Assembly: GCA_007280315.1 (NCBI GenBank)
Contig: QYQC01000234.1
Coordinates: 1-12,462, forward strand
Source: Betaproteobacteria bacterium
Lineage (GTDB): Bacteria > Pseudomonadota > Gammaproteobacteria > Burkholderiales > SG8-39
Direction: 5' to 3'
Length of the DNA stretch: 12,462 nucleotides
Each line of letters starts with the position of its first letter. Positions within the stretch are counted from its first letter, which is position 1. Of the stretch, positions 1 through 6,806 are shown piece by piece. The notes under the pieces are model-generated. The model made no database searches and was not told where the DNA came from. It saw only the letters and a list, made by a program, of their open reading frames with translations. The position numbers and the translations under genes were made by a program.

Positions 1-3
1 CGG

Positions 4-9
4 TAGAAT
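4..9 (+). promoter_or_regulatory. Possible -10 hexamer upstream of the catabolic operon
   Basis: The hexamer TAGAAT matches the sigma-70 -10 consensus TATAAT at five of six positions and lies about 50 bases before the first start codon. Any -35 element would fall outside the window, so this cannot be tested here. The first gene could equally be transcribed from further upstream. Confidence 0.25.
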
Positions 10-60
10 GTCGGCATCGGCGCGGCTCGCCACAGCTTTTCTTTCTTACCGGGAGCGAAA

Positions 61-1590
61 ATGCAGTTCGATGCGACACGCAGTGATTTGACCGTCGGCG
101 TCATCGGCGCCGGCGCCATGGGGCGCGGTATCGCGCAAGTGGCGGCAGCCGGCGGCATGCAGGTGCTGATCACCGACAGCCGCGAGGGCGCGGCGCAGGA
201 AGCGCGCGATTTCGTGGAAAAACTGTTCTTGCGCGCGGCGGAAAAGGGCAGCATGACGAAAGAGGCCGCCGCCGCCGCGACCGCGCGCATCAAGGTGGTC
301 TCCGGCATGGCGGAGTTCAAGCCCTGCCATCTGGTGATCGAGGCGATCGTCGAAAATCTCGAAGTGAAACGGGCGCTGTTCGCTGAACTGGAGGGCGTGG
401 TCGCGGCCGATTGCATCCTCGCCAGCAACACCTCGTCCCTGTCCATAACCACCATCGCCGCAAAGCTGAAGACGCCGCAGCGTTTCGCCGGAATGCATTT
501 TTTCAACCCGGTGCCGCTGATGAAGCTGGTGGAAGTCATCGCCGGCCTGCGCACCGAGGACTGGGTGTGCGATGCGCTGATGGCGATCGGCAGGCGCATG
601 ACGCGCGAACCGGTGCGCCTCACCGATGCGCCCGGGTTCCTGGTGAATCAGGTCGGCCGCGGCTTCACCCTGGAAGCATCACACCTGGTGTACGAAGGCG
701 TGTCTACGTTTCCCGATGTGGACCGGGTGATGCGCGACGTCGGCGGTTTTCGCATGGGACCGTTCGAACTGATGGAGCTTACCGGGCTGGATGTGACGCA
801 TCCCGCGTCGGAGGCGGTGTATACGCAGTTCTTTCACGAGCCGCGCTACCGGCCCAACCTGATCATGCGCAGCCGCTACGACGCCGGTGTGCTCGGGCGC
901 AAGACCAAGAAAGGTTTCTACGAATACGACACCGAAATGAAGCCCATCGTGGCGCCCGAGCCGGCGGCACCCGCGTCGCGCCCGTCCAGCGTATGGGTCA
1001 GCCCGGCCGAACCCTCCGGCCATGCCGCGCTCACCGAGCTGCTGAAGAAACTCGGTGCGAAATTGGAAACTGGAGCAAAGCCGAGCGCAACGGCGTTGAT
1101 TCTGGTGACGCCGCTGGGCGAAGATACCACCACCTGCGCGGTGGAGCAGGGCCTGGATCCGAAGCGCACCGTCGCCGTGGACACGCTGTTTCCGATGGTC
1201 AAGCGGCGCACCATCATGGGCACGCCCGTAACCGATCCGGCGCAGCGCGAAGCGGCACATGGCTTGCTCGCAAGCGACGGCGTGCCGGTGACGGTATGCC
1301 GCGACAGCCCCGGTTTCATCGCGCAGCGCATCGTCGCAATGATCGTCAACATCGGCTGCTCGATCGCGCAAAGCCGCACCGCCGCGCCGGCCGACGTCGA
1401 CAAGGCGGTGACCCTCGGCCTGAATTATCCGCAGGGGCCGTTCGCGTTTGCCGACACGCTGGGGGTGAACAAGATTTTCGCCATCCTCACGGCGATGCAG
1501 CGCATCTACGGCGACCCGCGCTATCGTCCGAATATCTGGCTCACGCGCCGCGCCAAACTGGGCGTGTCGTTGTTTACTCCGGAACTTTGA
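61..1590 (+). CDS. paaH: 3-hydroxyacyl-CoA dehydrogenase, PaaH/PaaC type
   Basis: NAD-dependent oxidation of a 3-hydroxyacyl-CoA to the 3-oxoacyl-CoA, probably with a dicarboxylyl-CoA substrate (3-hydroxyadipyl- or 3-hydroxypimeloyl-CoA), in the cytoplasm. The 509-residue protein opens with a Rossmann fold (GAGAMG at residues 15-20). The catalytic set is visible: Ser125 in NTSS, His146 in GMHFFNP, Glu158 in VEVI and Asn196 in LVNQVGR. Their spacing equals that of human short-chain HAD (Ser137/His158/Glu170/Asn208). A first C-terminal HAD domain spans about 190-290. A Pro/Ala-rich linker (298-320) leads to a second Rossmann-like segment and a second HAD C-terminal domain (about 415-509). This double C-terminal layout is usual for PaaH and lacks the hydratase half of FadB/FadJ. 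ATG at 61 follows GGGAG at a good distance. The next gene starts 28 bases downstream, so the two are probably co-transcribed. The exact substrate is inferred. Confidence 0.88.
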   Translation: MQFDATRSDLTVGVIGAGAMGRGIAQVAAAGGMQVLITDSREGAAQEARDFVEKLFLRAAEKGSMTKEAAAAATARIKVVSGMAEFKPCHLVIEAIVENLEVKRALFAELEGVVAADCILASNTSSLSITTIAAKLKTPQRFAGMHFFNPVPLMKLVEVIAGLRTEDWVCDALMAIGRRMTREPVRLTDAPGFLVNQVGRGFTLEASHLVYEGVSTFPDVDRVMRDVGGFRMGPFELMELTGLDVTHPASEAVYTQFFHEPRYRPNLIMRSRYDAGVLGRKTKKGFYEYDTEMKPIVAPEPAAPASRPSSVWVSPAEPSGHAALTELLKKLGAKLETGAKPSATALILVTPLGEDTTTCAVEQGLDPKRTVAVDTLFPMVKRRTIMGTPVTDPAQREAAHGLLASDGVPVTVCRDSPGFIAQRIVAMIVNIGCSIAQSRTAAPADVDKAVTLGLNYPQGPFAFADTLGVNKIFAILTAMQRIYGDPRYRPNIWLTRRAKLGVSLFTPEL

Positions 1591-1618
1591 ACCAACTGCA
1601 ACCACAAGGAAAATCGAC

Positions 1619-2818
1619 ATGTTGAATGCATATATTTACGACGGCCTTCGCTCACCCTTCGGCCGCTACGGCGGCGCGCTGGCCAAGGTGCGTCCGGACG
1701 ACATGCTGGGCGCGGTGATGCGCGCGCTGATGGCACGCAGTGCGTTCAAGCCCGAGACCATCGAGGACATCGTCATCGGCTGCGCCAACCAGGGCGGCGA
1801 GGATTCGCGCTGCGTCGCGCGCCACGCCGGCCTCTCGGCCGGGCTGCCGCTGGAAATTCCGGGCACGGTGCTGCAACGCAATTGTGCCAGCGGTCTGGGC
1901 GCGGTGGCGCATGCGGCGCACTCCATATCAGCAGGCGAGGGCGACGTATTCATCGCCGGCGGCGTGGAGAGCATGAGCCGCGCGCCGTTCGTGTTCAACA
2001 AGGTGGACGATCCATTTGCCCGCAACGTGCGCCTGTTCGACAGCACCATCGGCCCGCGTTTTTCCAATCCGAAGCTGGTGAAGCAGTACGGCGATGACCA
2101 GATGCCGCAGACCGCCGACAATCTGGCGAAGGAATACGGCATCACGCGCGAGGAGGCCGACCGCTTCTCGGCTGCGTCGCAGAGCAAGTACGCCGCGGCC
2201 AAGCGCGACAAGTTCTTCGACGGCGAAATCACGCCTTACAGCATCGCGCAGAAAAAAGGCGATCCGCTGGTGGTGAGTGAAGACGAGCACCCGCGTCCGA
2301 AGAGCGACGTCGCCACGCTCGCCGCAATGAAAACGCTGTACGAGGGTGGCGTGGTTACCGCCGGCAATGCGTCGGGCGTGAACGACGGCGCCGCGGCGCT
2401 GGTGGTGGGTTCGCTTGCCGTCGGCGAGAAAGCCGGCGTCAAGCCGATGGTGCGGGTGATCGCCAGCGCCTCGGCCGGTGTGCTGCCGCGCATCATGGGC
2501 ATCGGCCCGGTGCCCGCGTCGCAAAAGGCGATGGCGCGCGTCGGCCTCACCATCAAGGATATGGACCTGATCGAAATCAACGAAGCGTTCGCGGTGCAGG
2601 TGCTGTCCTGCCTGAAGGGCCTGGGCGTTGCTTTCGACGACAGCCGCGTCAATCCGAACGGCGGCGCCATCGCCGTCGGCCATCCGCTGGGCGCATCGGG
2701 CTCGCGCCTCGCGCTCACTGCCGCGCGCCAGCTACAGCGCTCAGGCGGGCGCTACGCGCTGGTGAGCCTGTGCATCGGCGGCGGCCAGGGCATGGCGGTG
2801 GTGCTCGAGCGCGTCTGA
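1619..2818 (+). CDS. pcaF: 3-oxoadipyl/3-oxopimeloyl-CoA-type thiolase (acetyl-CoA acyltransferase)
   Basis: Thiolytic cleavage of a 3-oxoacyl-CoA to acetyl-CoA and a shortened acyl-CoA. The 399 residues match the usual length of about 400 for degradative thiolases. The nucleophile is Cys89 (RNCASG). The other active-site motifs follow in order: NEAF (Asn321), GHPLG (His355) and the acid/base Cys385 in CIGGG. The segments GCANQGGED (54-62) and TIGPRFSNP (143-151) resemble the PcaF/PaaJ branch, which handles dicarboxylyl-CoA, more than acetoacetyl-CoA thiolase. The start ATG follows AAGGAA at normal spacing. The gene lies 28 bases after paaH and 21 bases before gcdH. That neighbour suggests the product may be glutaryl-CoA (from 3-oxopimeloyl-CoA) rather than succinyl-CoA. 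Thiolase activity is near certain; chain-length specificity is an inference. Confidence 0.88.
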   Translation: MLNAYIYDGLRSPFGRYGGALAKVRPDDMLGAVMRALMARSAFKPETIEDIVIGCANQGGEDSRCVARHAGLSAGLPLEIPGTVLQRNCASGLGAVAHAAHSISAGEGDVFIAGGVESMSRAPFVFNKVDDPFARNVRLFDSTIGPRFSNPKLVKQYGDDQMPQTADNLAKEYGITREEADRFSAASQSKYAAAKRDKFFDGEITPYSIAQKKGDPLVVSEDEHPRPKSDVATLAAMKTLYEGGVVTAGNASGVNDGAAALVVGSLAVGEKAGVKPMVRVIASASAGVLPRIMGIGPVPASQKAMARVGLTIKDMDLIEINEAFAVQVLSCLKGLGVAFDDSRVNPNGGAIAVGHPLGASGSRLALTAARQLQRSGGRYALVSLCIGGGQGMAVVLERV

Positions 2819-2839
2819 CACGCGCGGCGATCTTAAAGC

Positions 2840-4033
2840 GTGGATCTCAGTCGCGTCACCCTGACCGGGGGCAATTTCCAGTGGGACGACCCGCTGTTGC
2901 TGGAGCAGGAACTGACTGAAGAAGAGCGCCTGATCCGCGACAGCGCACGCGACTACGCGCAGGAGAAGCTCGCGCCGCGCATCCTGCTCGCCAACCGTAA
3001 CGAGACCTTCGATGTGGCGGTGATGCGCGAGATGGGCGCGCTCGGCTATCTCGGCGCCACCATCGAGGGCTACGGCTGCGCCGGCATTGGTTACGTTTCT
3101 TACGGCCTGGTCGCGCGCGAAATGGAGCGCGTCGACACCGCCTATCGCTCCGCCATGGGCGTGCAGACCGCGCTGGCGATGACCCCGATCTACGCCTATG
3201 GCAGCGAGGCGCAGCGGCAGAAATACCTGCCGCGGATGGCGACGGGCGAACTGCTCGGTTGTTTCGGCCTCACCGAACCCGATCACGGCTCCGATCCGGG
3301 CAGCATGAAAAGCCGTGCGCGCCAGGTTGCAGGCGGCTGGAGCCTCTCCGGCAACAAGACCTGGATTACGCATGCGCCGATTGCCGACCTGATGATCGTC
3401 TGGGCCAAGGACGATGCCGGAACCGTGCGCGGCTTCATTCTCGAACGCGGCATGCAGGGACTGTCCACGCCCAAGATCGAAGGCAAGTTTTCGGTGCGCG
3501 CGTCGCCCACCGGCGAAATCGTCATGGACGAAGTGTTCGTGCCGGAGGAGAACCTGCTGCCCAACGTGTCCGGCCTCAAGGGGCCGTTCGGCTGCCTCAA
3601 CAACGCGCGCTTCGGCATCTGCTGGGGTGCGCTCGGCGCGGCCGAGTTCTGCTGGCATGCGGCGCGCCAGTACTCGATCGACCGCAAGCAGTTCGGGCGG
3701 CCGCTCGCGGCGAACCAGCTAATACAAAAGAAACTTGCCGACATGCAGACCGAGATTGCCATCGGCCTGCTCGCCTGCCTGCACGTCAGCCGGCTGCGCG
3801 ACCGCAATCTCGCCACTTCGGAAATGGTGTCTCTGCTGAAGCGCAATTCCGCCGGCAAGGCGCTGGACATCGCGCGCCTCGCGCGCGACATGCACGGCGG
3901 CAATGGCATCTCCGACGAGTACGGTGTGATCCGCCACCTGATGAACCTGGAGACGGTGAACACGCTCGAAGGCACGCACGACATTCATGCGCTGGTGCTG
4001 GGGCGGGCGCAGACGGGGATCTCGGCGTTCTAG
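2840..4033 (+). CDS. gcdH: Glutaryl-CoA dehydrogenase, acyl-CoA dehydrogenase family
   Basis: FAD-dependent oxidation of glutaryl-CoA, normally with decarboxylation to crotonyl-CoA and CO2, passing electrons to ETF. The protein has 397 residues. Family marks are GCFGLTEPDHGSDPG (140-154), KTWIT (173-177), the long GPFGCLNNARFGI stretch (248-260), QLIQKKLADMQTEI (293-306), HGGNGISDEY (352-361) and the C-terminal EGTHDIHALVLGRAQTGI. Glu377 is the catalytic base (human Glu370). Glu96, Arg103, Ser104 and Thr174 match human Glu87, Arg94, Ser95 and Thr170, which handle the gamma-carboxylate. Oddly, the residue before the catalytic Glu is Leu376, where the human and most bacterial enzymes have Tyr. 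The GTG start is the only plausible one: an in-frame TAA lies at 2834-2836 and the next Met is near residue 62. No strong ribosome binding site precedes it, so translational coupling to the thiolase gene is possible. Confidence 0.9.
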   Translation: MDLSRVTLTGGNFQWDDPLLLEQELTEEERLIRDSARDYAQEKLAPRILLANRNETFDVAVMREMGALGYLGATIEGYGCAGIGYVSYGLVAREMERVDTAYRSAMGVQTALAMTPIYAYGSEAQRQKYLPRMATGELLGCFGLTEPDHGSDPGSMKSRARQVAGGWSLSGNKTWITHAPIADLMIVWAKDDAGTVRGFILERGMQGLSTPKIEGKFSVRASPTGEIVMDEVFVPEENLLPNVSGLKGPFGCLNNARFGICWGALGAAEFCWHAARQYSIDRKQFGRPLAANQLIQKKLADMQTEIAIGLLACLHVSRLRDRNLATSEMVSLLKRNSAGKALDIARLARDMHGGNGISDEYGVIRHLMNLETVNTLEGTHDIHALVLGRAQTGISAF

Positions 4034-4050
4034 TCTGGGGCGCGTTCCAT

Positions 4051-4076
4051 GAATGAGACCGGTGTCAGTCTCATTC
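4051..4076. terminator. Hairpin between convergent genes, candidate bidirectional terminator
   Basis: GAATGAGAC and GTCTCATTC form a perfect 9-bp stem around an 8-base loop. It sits in the 83-base gap between the converging gcdH and lapD stop codons, where a two-way terminator is expected. Only a weak T-rich stretch (GCTTGTTACTT) follows on the + strand, and none on the - strand. It is therefore not a textbook rho-independent terminator, and it may act as a 3' end stabiliser instead. Confidence 0.5.
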
Positions 4077-4116
4077 GCTTGTTACTTCAACCGGCACCCG
4101 CCTATTCGCGCCTGGT

Positions 4117-6063
4117 TCACGCCGGCGGCAGCGGCTCCGGTCGTCCTCCCGCAAAGCCTTGATAGGCGGTAAGTCCGATCTCGGTCAGGATGGCGATCTG
4201 AGCCTGGTCCTCCACCCCCTGTGCGAACAGGGGAATCTCGAGCGGGCGCAGCATTCTCACCATCGCCTCGACGATGAAGCGCAGGTCGTCGCGCGTAGTG
4301 ATCTGCTGGGTGAAGGCCGGCGCAAGCTTGATGTAGGCGGGCAACAGCTCATGCACGATCGCCATGGAGTTGCGATCGAGGTCGAAATTGTCGAGCGCGA
4401 CGCGCACCCCGAGCCGGTGCACCTCTGCCGCGAATTCCTTGGTCAGATCGGGCGAACGGCTGGCGGCGTAGCCGGTTATTTCGAGGACCAGGCGCCGGGA
4501 GACCTGTTTCTTCCTGACAATAAGTTCCTTCAGGACGGCGCGGAAAGCCTTGTCGCCTATGCTTTGCATCGACACGTTCACGCTGACGACCCAGGGCAAC
4601 GATTCAACGCGCTCGAGCGCATCCAGAGTCTGCTCGATGACTTTGCGGTCGAGCGTGGGCAGCAGGCCGTGCTGGCTTGCTACCGGCACAAAGGTGCCGG
4701 CAGGGATCGCGTTGCCGTCGCTGCCGGACAGGCTGCAGAGCAATTCGATCTGCATCACATCCTGGTCGGAAAACGAGATCACCTTCTGGCCAAGGAGAGT
4801 GATGCGATCCGCCTCCATCGCCGATTCGATTTCCTGCTTCATATCCACATGCGTACCCTGCGTCCCACCTTCGGGACTGGCCAGAACCGCACCGCCCTTC
4901 TTCACCGCTTCCGCGAGCGCACCCTCCGCCGCCTGCGCCAACCCGGCGAGCGTAACGGTCTCGTCGCTGAAATGGGTGAGGCCGCTGGCGAGGGCCGCGC
5001 TTTCAGACAATCCGTCCGCACGCAGCTGCGCGGAAAAGCTTCTGCACAGTTCATCGGCCCAGGCCAGGGCTGGCTTCGCATCGATGTTCGGCACGAACGC
5101 CACCAGCGTCGGGCCCTGCCAGCGACCGACAGTGGCGCTGCCCTGGGCACCCGGCGTTGCCAGGGTTGCGGCAAGTGTTTTTAGAATTTCTGTCCCGCGG
5201 GTCTGTCCAAATACGCGGTTGACTTCATCCAGGTCGGTAACGAAGAAAAGTGCAAGTGCGCCTGAATAGACATCACCGCGATCATCCAGCGTTGCGCTGA
5301 CGGTTTGATCGAATCCGCGCCGGTTCAGCTGCCCGGTCAGCGGATCTTCGAACGCCTCCATGCGCAGCCGTTCGGCGCGTTCGGCTTCCTGCGCGATCGC
5401 ATCGCGGATCTTGGCCGAAAGGCTGTTGATCGCGGCGGTCACGCTCTGCAGCTCCCGCGTTCCGGGCTCGATGTCGATGGAAATGAAGTTGCGTTCGCTG
5501 ATGGCGAGCGCCGTGCGCTCGATCAGTTTCAGCGGTTTGAGGATGCCCGCGAGGTAGTAGCGCACTCCGACCAGCGCCAGCGCGAACAGCGCGGCGAGCC
5601 AGATCAGCGTGGCGCGCGCCGTCTTGAACAGCTGCTCATACGCGTATCCCGGATGCACCCGCACCACGACCTTGCCCAGTTGCTTCCAGCCGGATGCGAT
5701 CAGCGCCTCTCCGGTGGGACCCGCGAGCGGAATCAGCTTCACGAACCATCCGGGTACATCGATCTCCGTGCGCTCAAGCGACCGGCCGAATATGCGCTCG
5801 CCTCCAGGCGAGCGCACCTCGATCGATTCAAAGTGCCCGCGGTCAAACACCGGATTGACCATGATGTTGACTACCGACGCATCGAGCGCGCCGGCGCGCG
5901 TGCCGAGCGACAGCGCGAGCGAGGTCGCCGTTTCGTTCGCGTGCGCGTCGAGTTGTTCCTCGAGAGAACTTCGCGCGGTGGAAACGTAAATGGCCTCGAT
6001 GCCGAACAGCAATGCGATGAAGGCCACGGTTATTCCGATAAGCAACTGGCAGGCGAGTGTCAT
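4117..6063 (-). CDS. lapD: LapD-type inner-membrane c-di-GMP receptor (degenerate GGDEF-EAL)
   Basis: LapD senses cytoplasmic c-di-GMP and, when bound, holds the protease LapG at the periplasmic face so that a cell-surface adhesin is kept. The 648 residues show an N-terminal membrane helix (about 6-28), a LapD/MoxY-type periplasmic domain (about 30-148) with PGWFVKLIPL (104-113) and SGWKQLG (124-130), a second helix (about 151-172), a HAMP region (173-225), GGDEF (about 237-395) and EAL (about 410-645). Trp126 lies where I expect the LapG-contacting Trp125 of Pseudomonas LapD. GGDEF reads QGPTL (316-320). In the EAL domain, ExLxR has Ser444 for Arg, DDFG reads DNFD (558-561) and the late AEGVE Glu is Gln615, so neither cyclase nor esterase activity is expected. 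Asn496, Glu528 and Lys579 remain. ATG at 6063 is preceded by AGGAG with a rather long spacer. It starts 23 bases after the lapG stop, in one operon. Confidence 0.9.
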   Translation of the reverse strand: MTLACQLLIGITVAFIALLFGIEAIYVSTARSSLEEQLDAHANETATSLALSLGTRAGALDASVVNIMVNPVFDRGHFESIEVRSPGGERIFGRSLERTEIDVPGWFVKLIPLAGPTGEALIASGWKQLGKVVVRVHPGYAYEQLFKTARATLIWLAALFALALVGVRYYLAGILKPLKLIERTALAISERNFISIDIEPGTRELQSVTAAINSLSAKIRDAIAQEAERAERLRMEAFEDPLTGQLNRRGFDQTVSATLDDRGDVYSGALALFFVTDLDEVNRVFGQTRGTEILKTLAATLATPGAQGSATVGRWQGPTLVAFVPNIDAKPALAWADELCRSFSAQLRADGLSESAALASGLTHFSDETVTLAGLAQAAEGALAEAVKKGGAVLASPEGGTQGTHVDMKQEIESAMEADRITLLGQKVISFSDQDVMQIELLCSLSGSDGNAIPAGTFVPVASQHGLLPTLDRKVIEQTLDALERVESLPWVVSVNVSMQSIGDKAFRAVLKELIVRKKQVSRRLVLEITGYAASRSPDLTKEFAAEVHRLGVRVALDNFDLDRNSMAIVHELLPAYIKLAPAFTQQITTRDDLRFIVEAMVRMLRPLEIPLFAQGVEDQAQIAILTEIGLTAYQGFAGGRPEPLPPA

Positions 6064-6086
6064 TGCAGGGTTAGCTCCTCTTTCGT

Positions 6087-6773
6087 TCAGGTCCGGCTTT
6101 CCGCCACCAGGTGCTCCTGCACCTGCAACCAGGTGCGCAGCTGGGACGGCTTGCCGCGTTGGCCGCTCTTGACCATTTGCACTTCGTCGTCGTTGAAACT
6201 GTATATCGGCTCGAGATCGGTGCGCTGCGAAGCCGGTTTCACCCGGCCATCGATATTGTCAAGAATCAGCGGCTCGGCGTCGGGTTTCGAATAATAGGCG
6301 AGGACCATATGCGCCTGGCCACTGAGCTTCAGCGCGCGCACATAGGTGATGCGCAGCCGCGCGAGCGGCACGCCGAGCTCCTTCAGCATGTAGTACTTGG
6401 CGATGGAGAAGTCCTCGCAGTCTCCGCCGGCGCTGGCAATCGATTCGGCCGGCGTGGCCCAGTAATCGTCCACGCCCCAATGCACCTTGTCTTCGACCCA
6501 CTTTATCTGGCTGTTGATGCTGTCATTGACGATCTGCAGCGCATCCGCCTCGTGACCCTGGGCCGATTCGAGCTTTTTCGAGAACGGAACCGCCTTTTGG
6601 TCACTGGCGAACGCCGCCCACGGCTGGAATCGCTGGGCAACGGCCGGGCCGAACTTGCGCGTGTACAGCGCCGTGAGCCCGGCGCCCGCTTTTGTGGTGA
6701 ATCCGAGGTCCACTATGGCCTGGGCCGACGCAATCGCTGCGGCCAGCAGCGGTGCTGCGACGACCCACTTCAC
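6087..6773 (-). CDS. lapG: LapG-type periplasmic transglutaminase-like cysteine protease
   Basis: LapG cleaves the N-terminus of LapA-family adhesins, releasing cells from the surface when c-di-GMP falls and LapD lets it go. From the GTG at 6773 the protein is 228 residues. It begins with a signal sequence (MKWVVAAPLLAAAIASAQA). The BTLCP (peptidase C93) triad is complete: Cys119 in GGDCEDF, His155 in QAHMVL and Asp172 in ILDNIDG. The spacings of 36 and 17 residues are close to Pseudomonas LapG (Cys135/His172/Asp189). Asp118 and Glu120 flanking the Cys match the calcium-binding residues known there. An earlier in-frame GTG at 6791 adds six residues (MRRSLI) but has no ribosome binding site, whereas GGAGGAGC stands 7 bases before 6773. 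The gene lies 33 bases after the HD-GYP gene and 23 before lapD. Confidence 0.93.
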   Translation of the reverse strand: MKWVVAAPLLAAAIASAQAIVDLGFTTKAGAGLTALYTRKFGPAVAQRFQPWAAFASDQKAVPFSKKLESAQGHEADALQIVNDSINSQIKWVEDKVHWGVDDYWATPAESIASAGGDCEDFSIAKYYMLKELGVPLARLRITYVRALKLSGQAHMVLAYYSKPDAEPLILDNIDGRVKPASQRTDLEPIYSFNDDEVQMVKSGQRGKPSQLRTWLQVQEHLVAESRT

Positions 6774-6779
6774 GATCAA

Positions 6780-6787
6780 GCTCCTCC
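6780..6787 (-). promoter_or_regulatory. Ribosome binding site deciding the lapG start
   Basis: On the - strand this reads GGAGGAGC. Its AGGAG core ends 7 bases before the GTG at 6773-6771. It falls inside the coding sequence if the earlier GTG (6791) is used, and that earlier GTG has no purine-rich stretch upstream. This favours 6773 as the true start. Confidence 0.6.
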
Positions 6788-6806
6788 GCACAGCGGCAGA
6801 ACCGGT

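Noticed and set aside
411..1625. A 404-codon + strand frame overlapping paaH
   Set aside because: The product is Arg/Ala/His-rich low-complexity sequence without motifs, while the overlapping frame carries the complete HAD catalytic set.
4159..5184. Long + strand frames opposite lapD (also 5305-6294 and 6111-7259)
   Set aside because: They lie antisense to well-supported lapD, lapG and HD-GYP genes, lack ribosome binding sites and motifs, and have shadow-frame composition.
6774..6791. Earlier GTG start for lapG at 6791
   Set aside because: No ribosome binding site precedes it, while GGAGGAGC lies at correct spacing before the in-frame GTG at 6773, which gives a clean signal peptide. It is kept only as an alternative.
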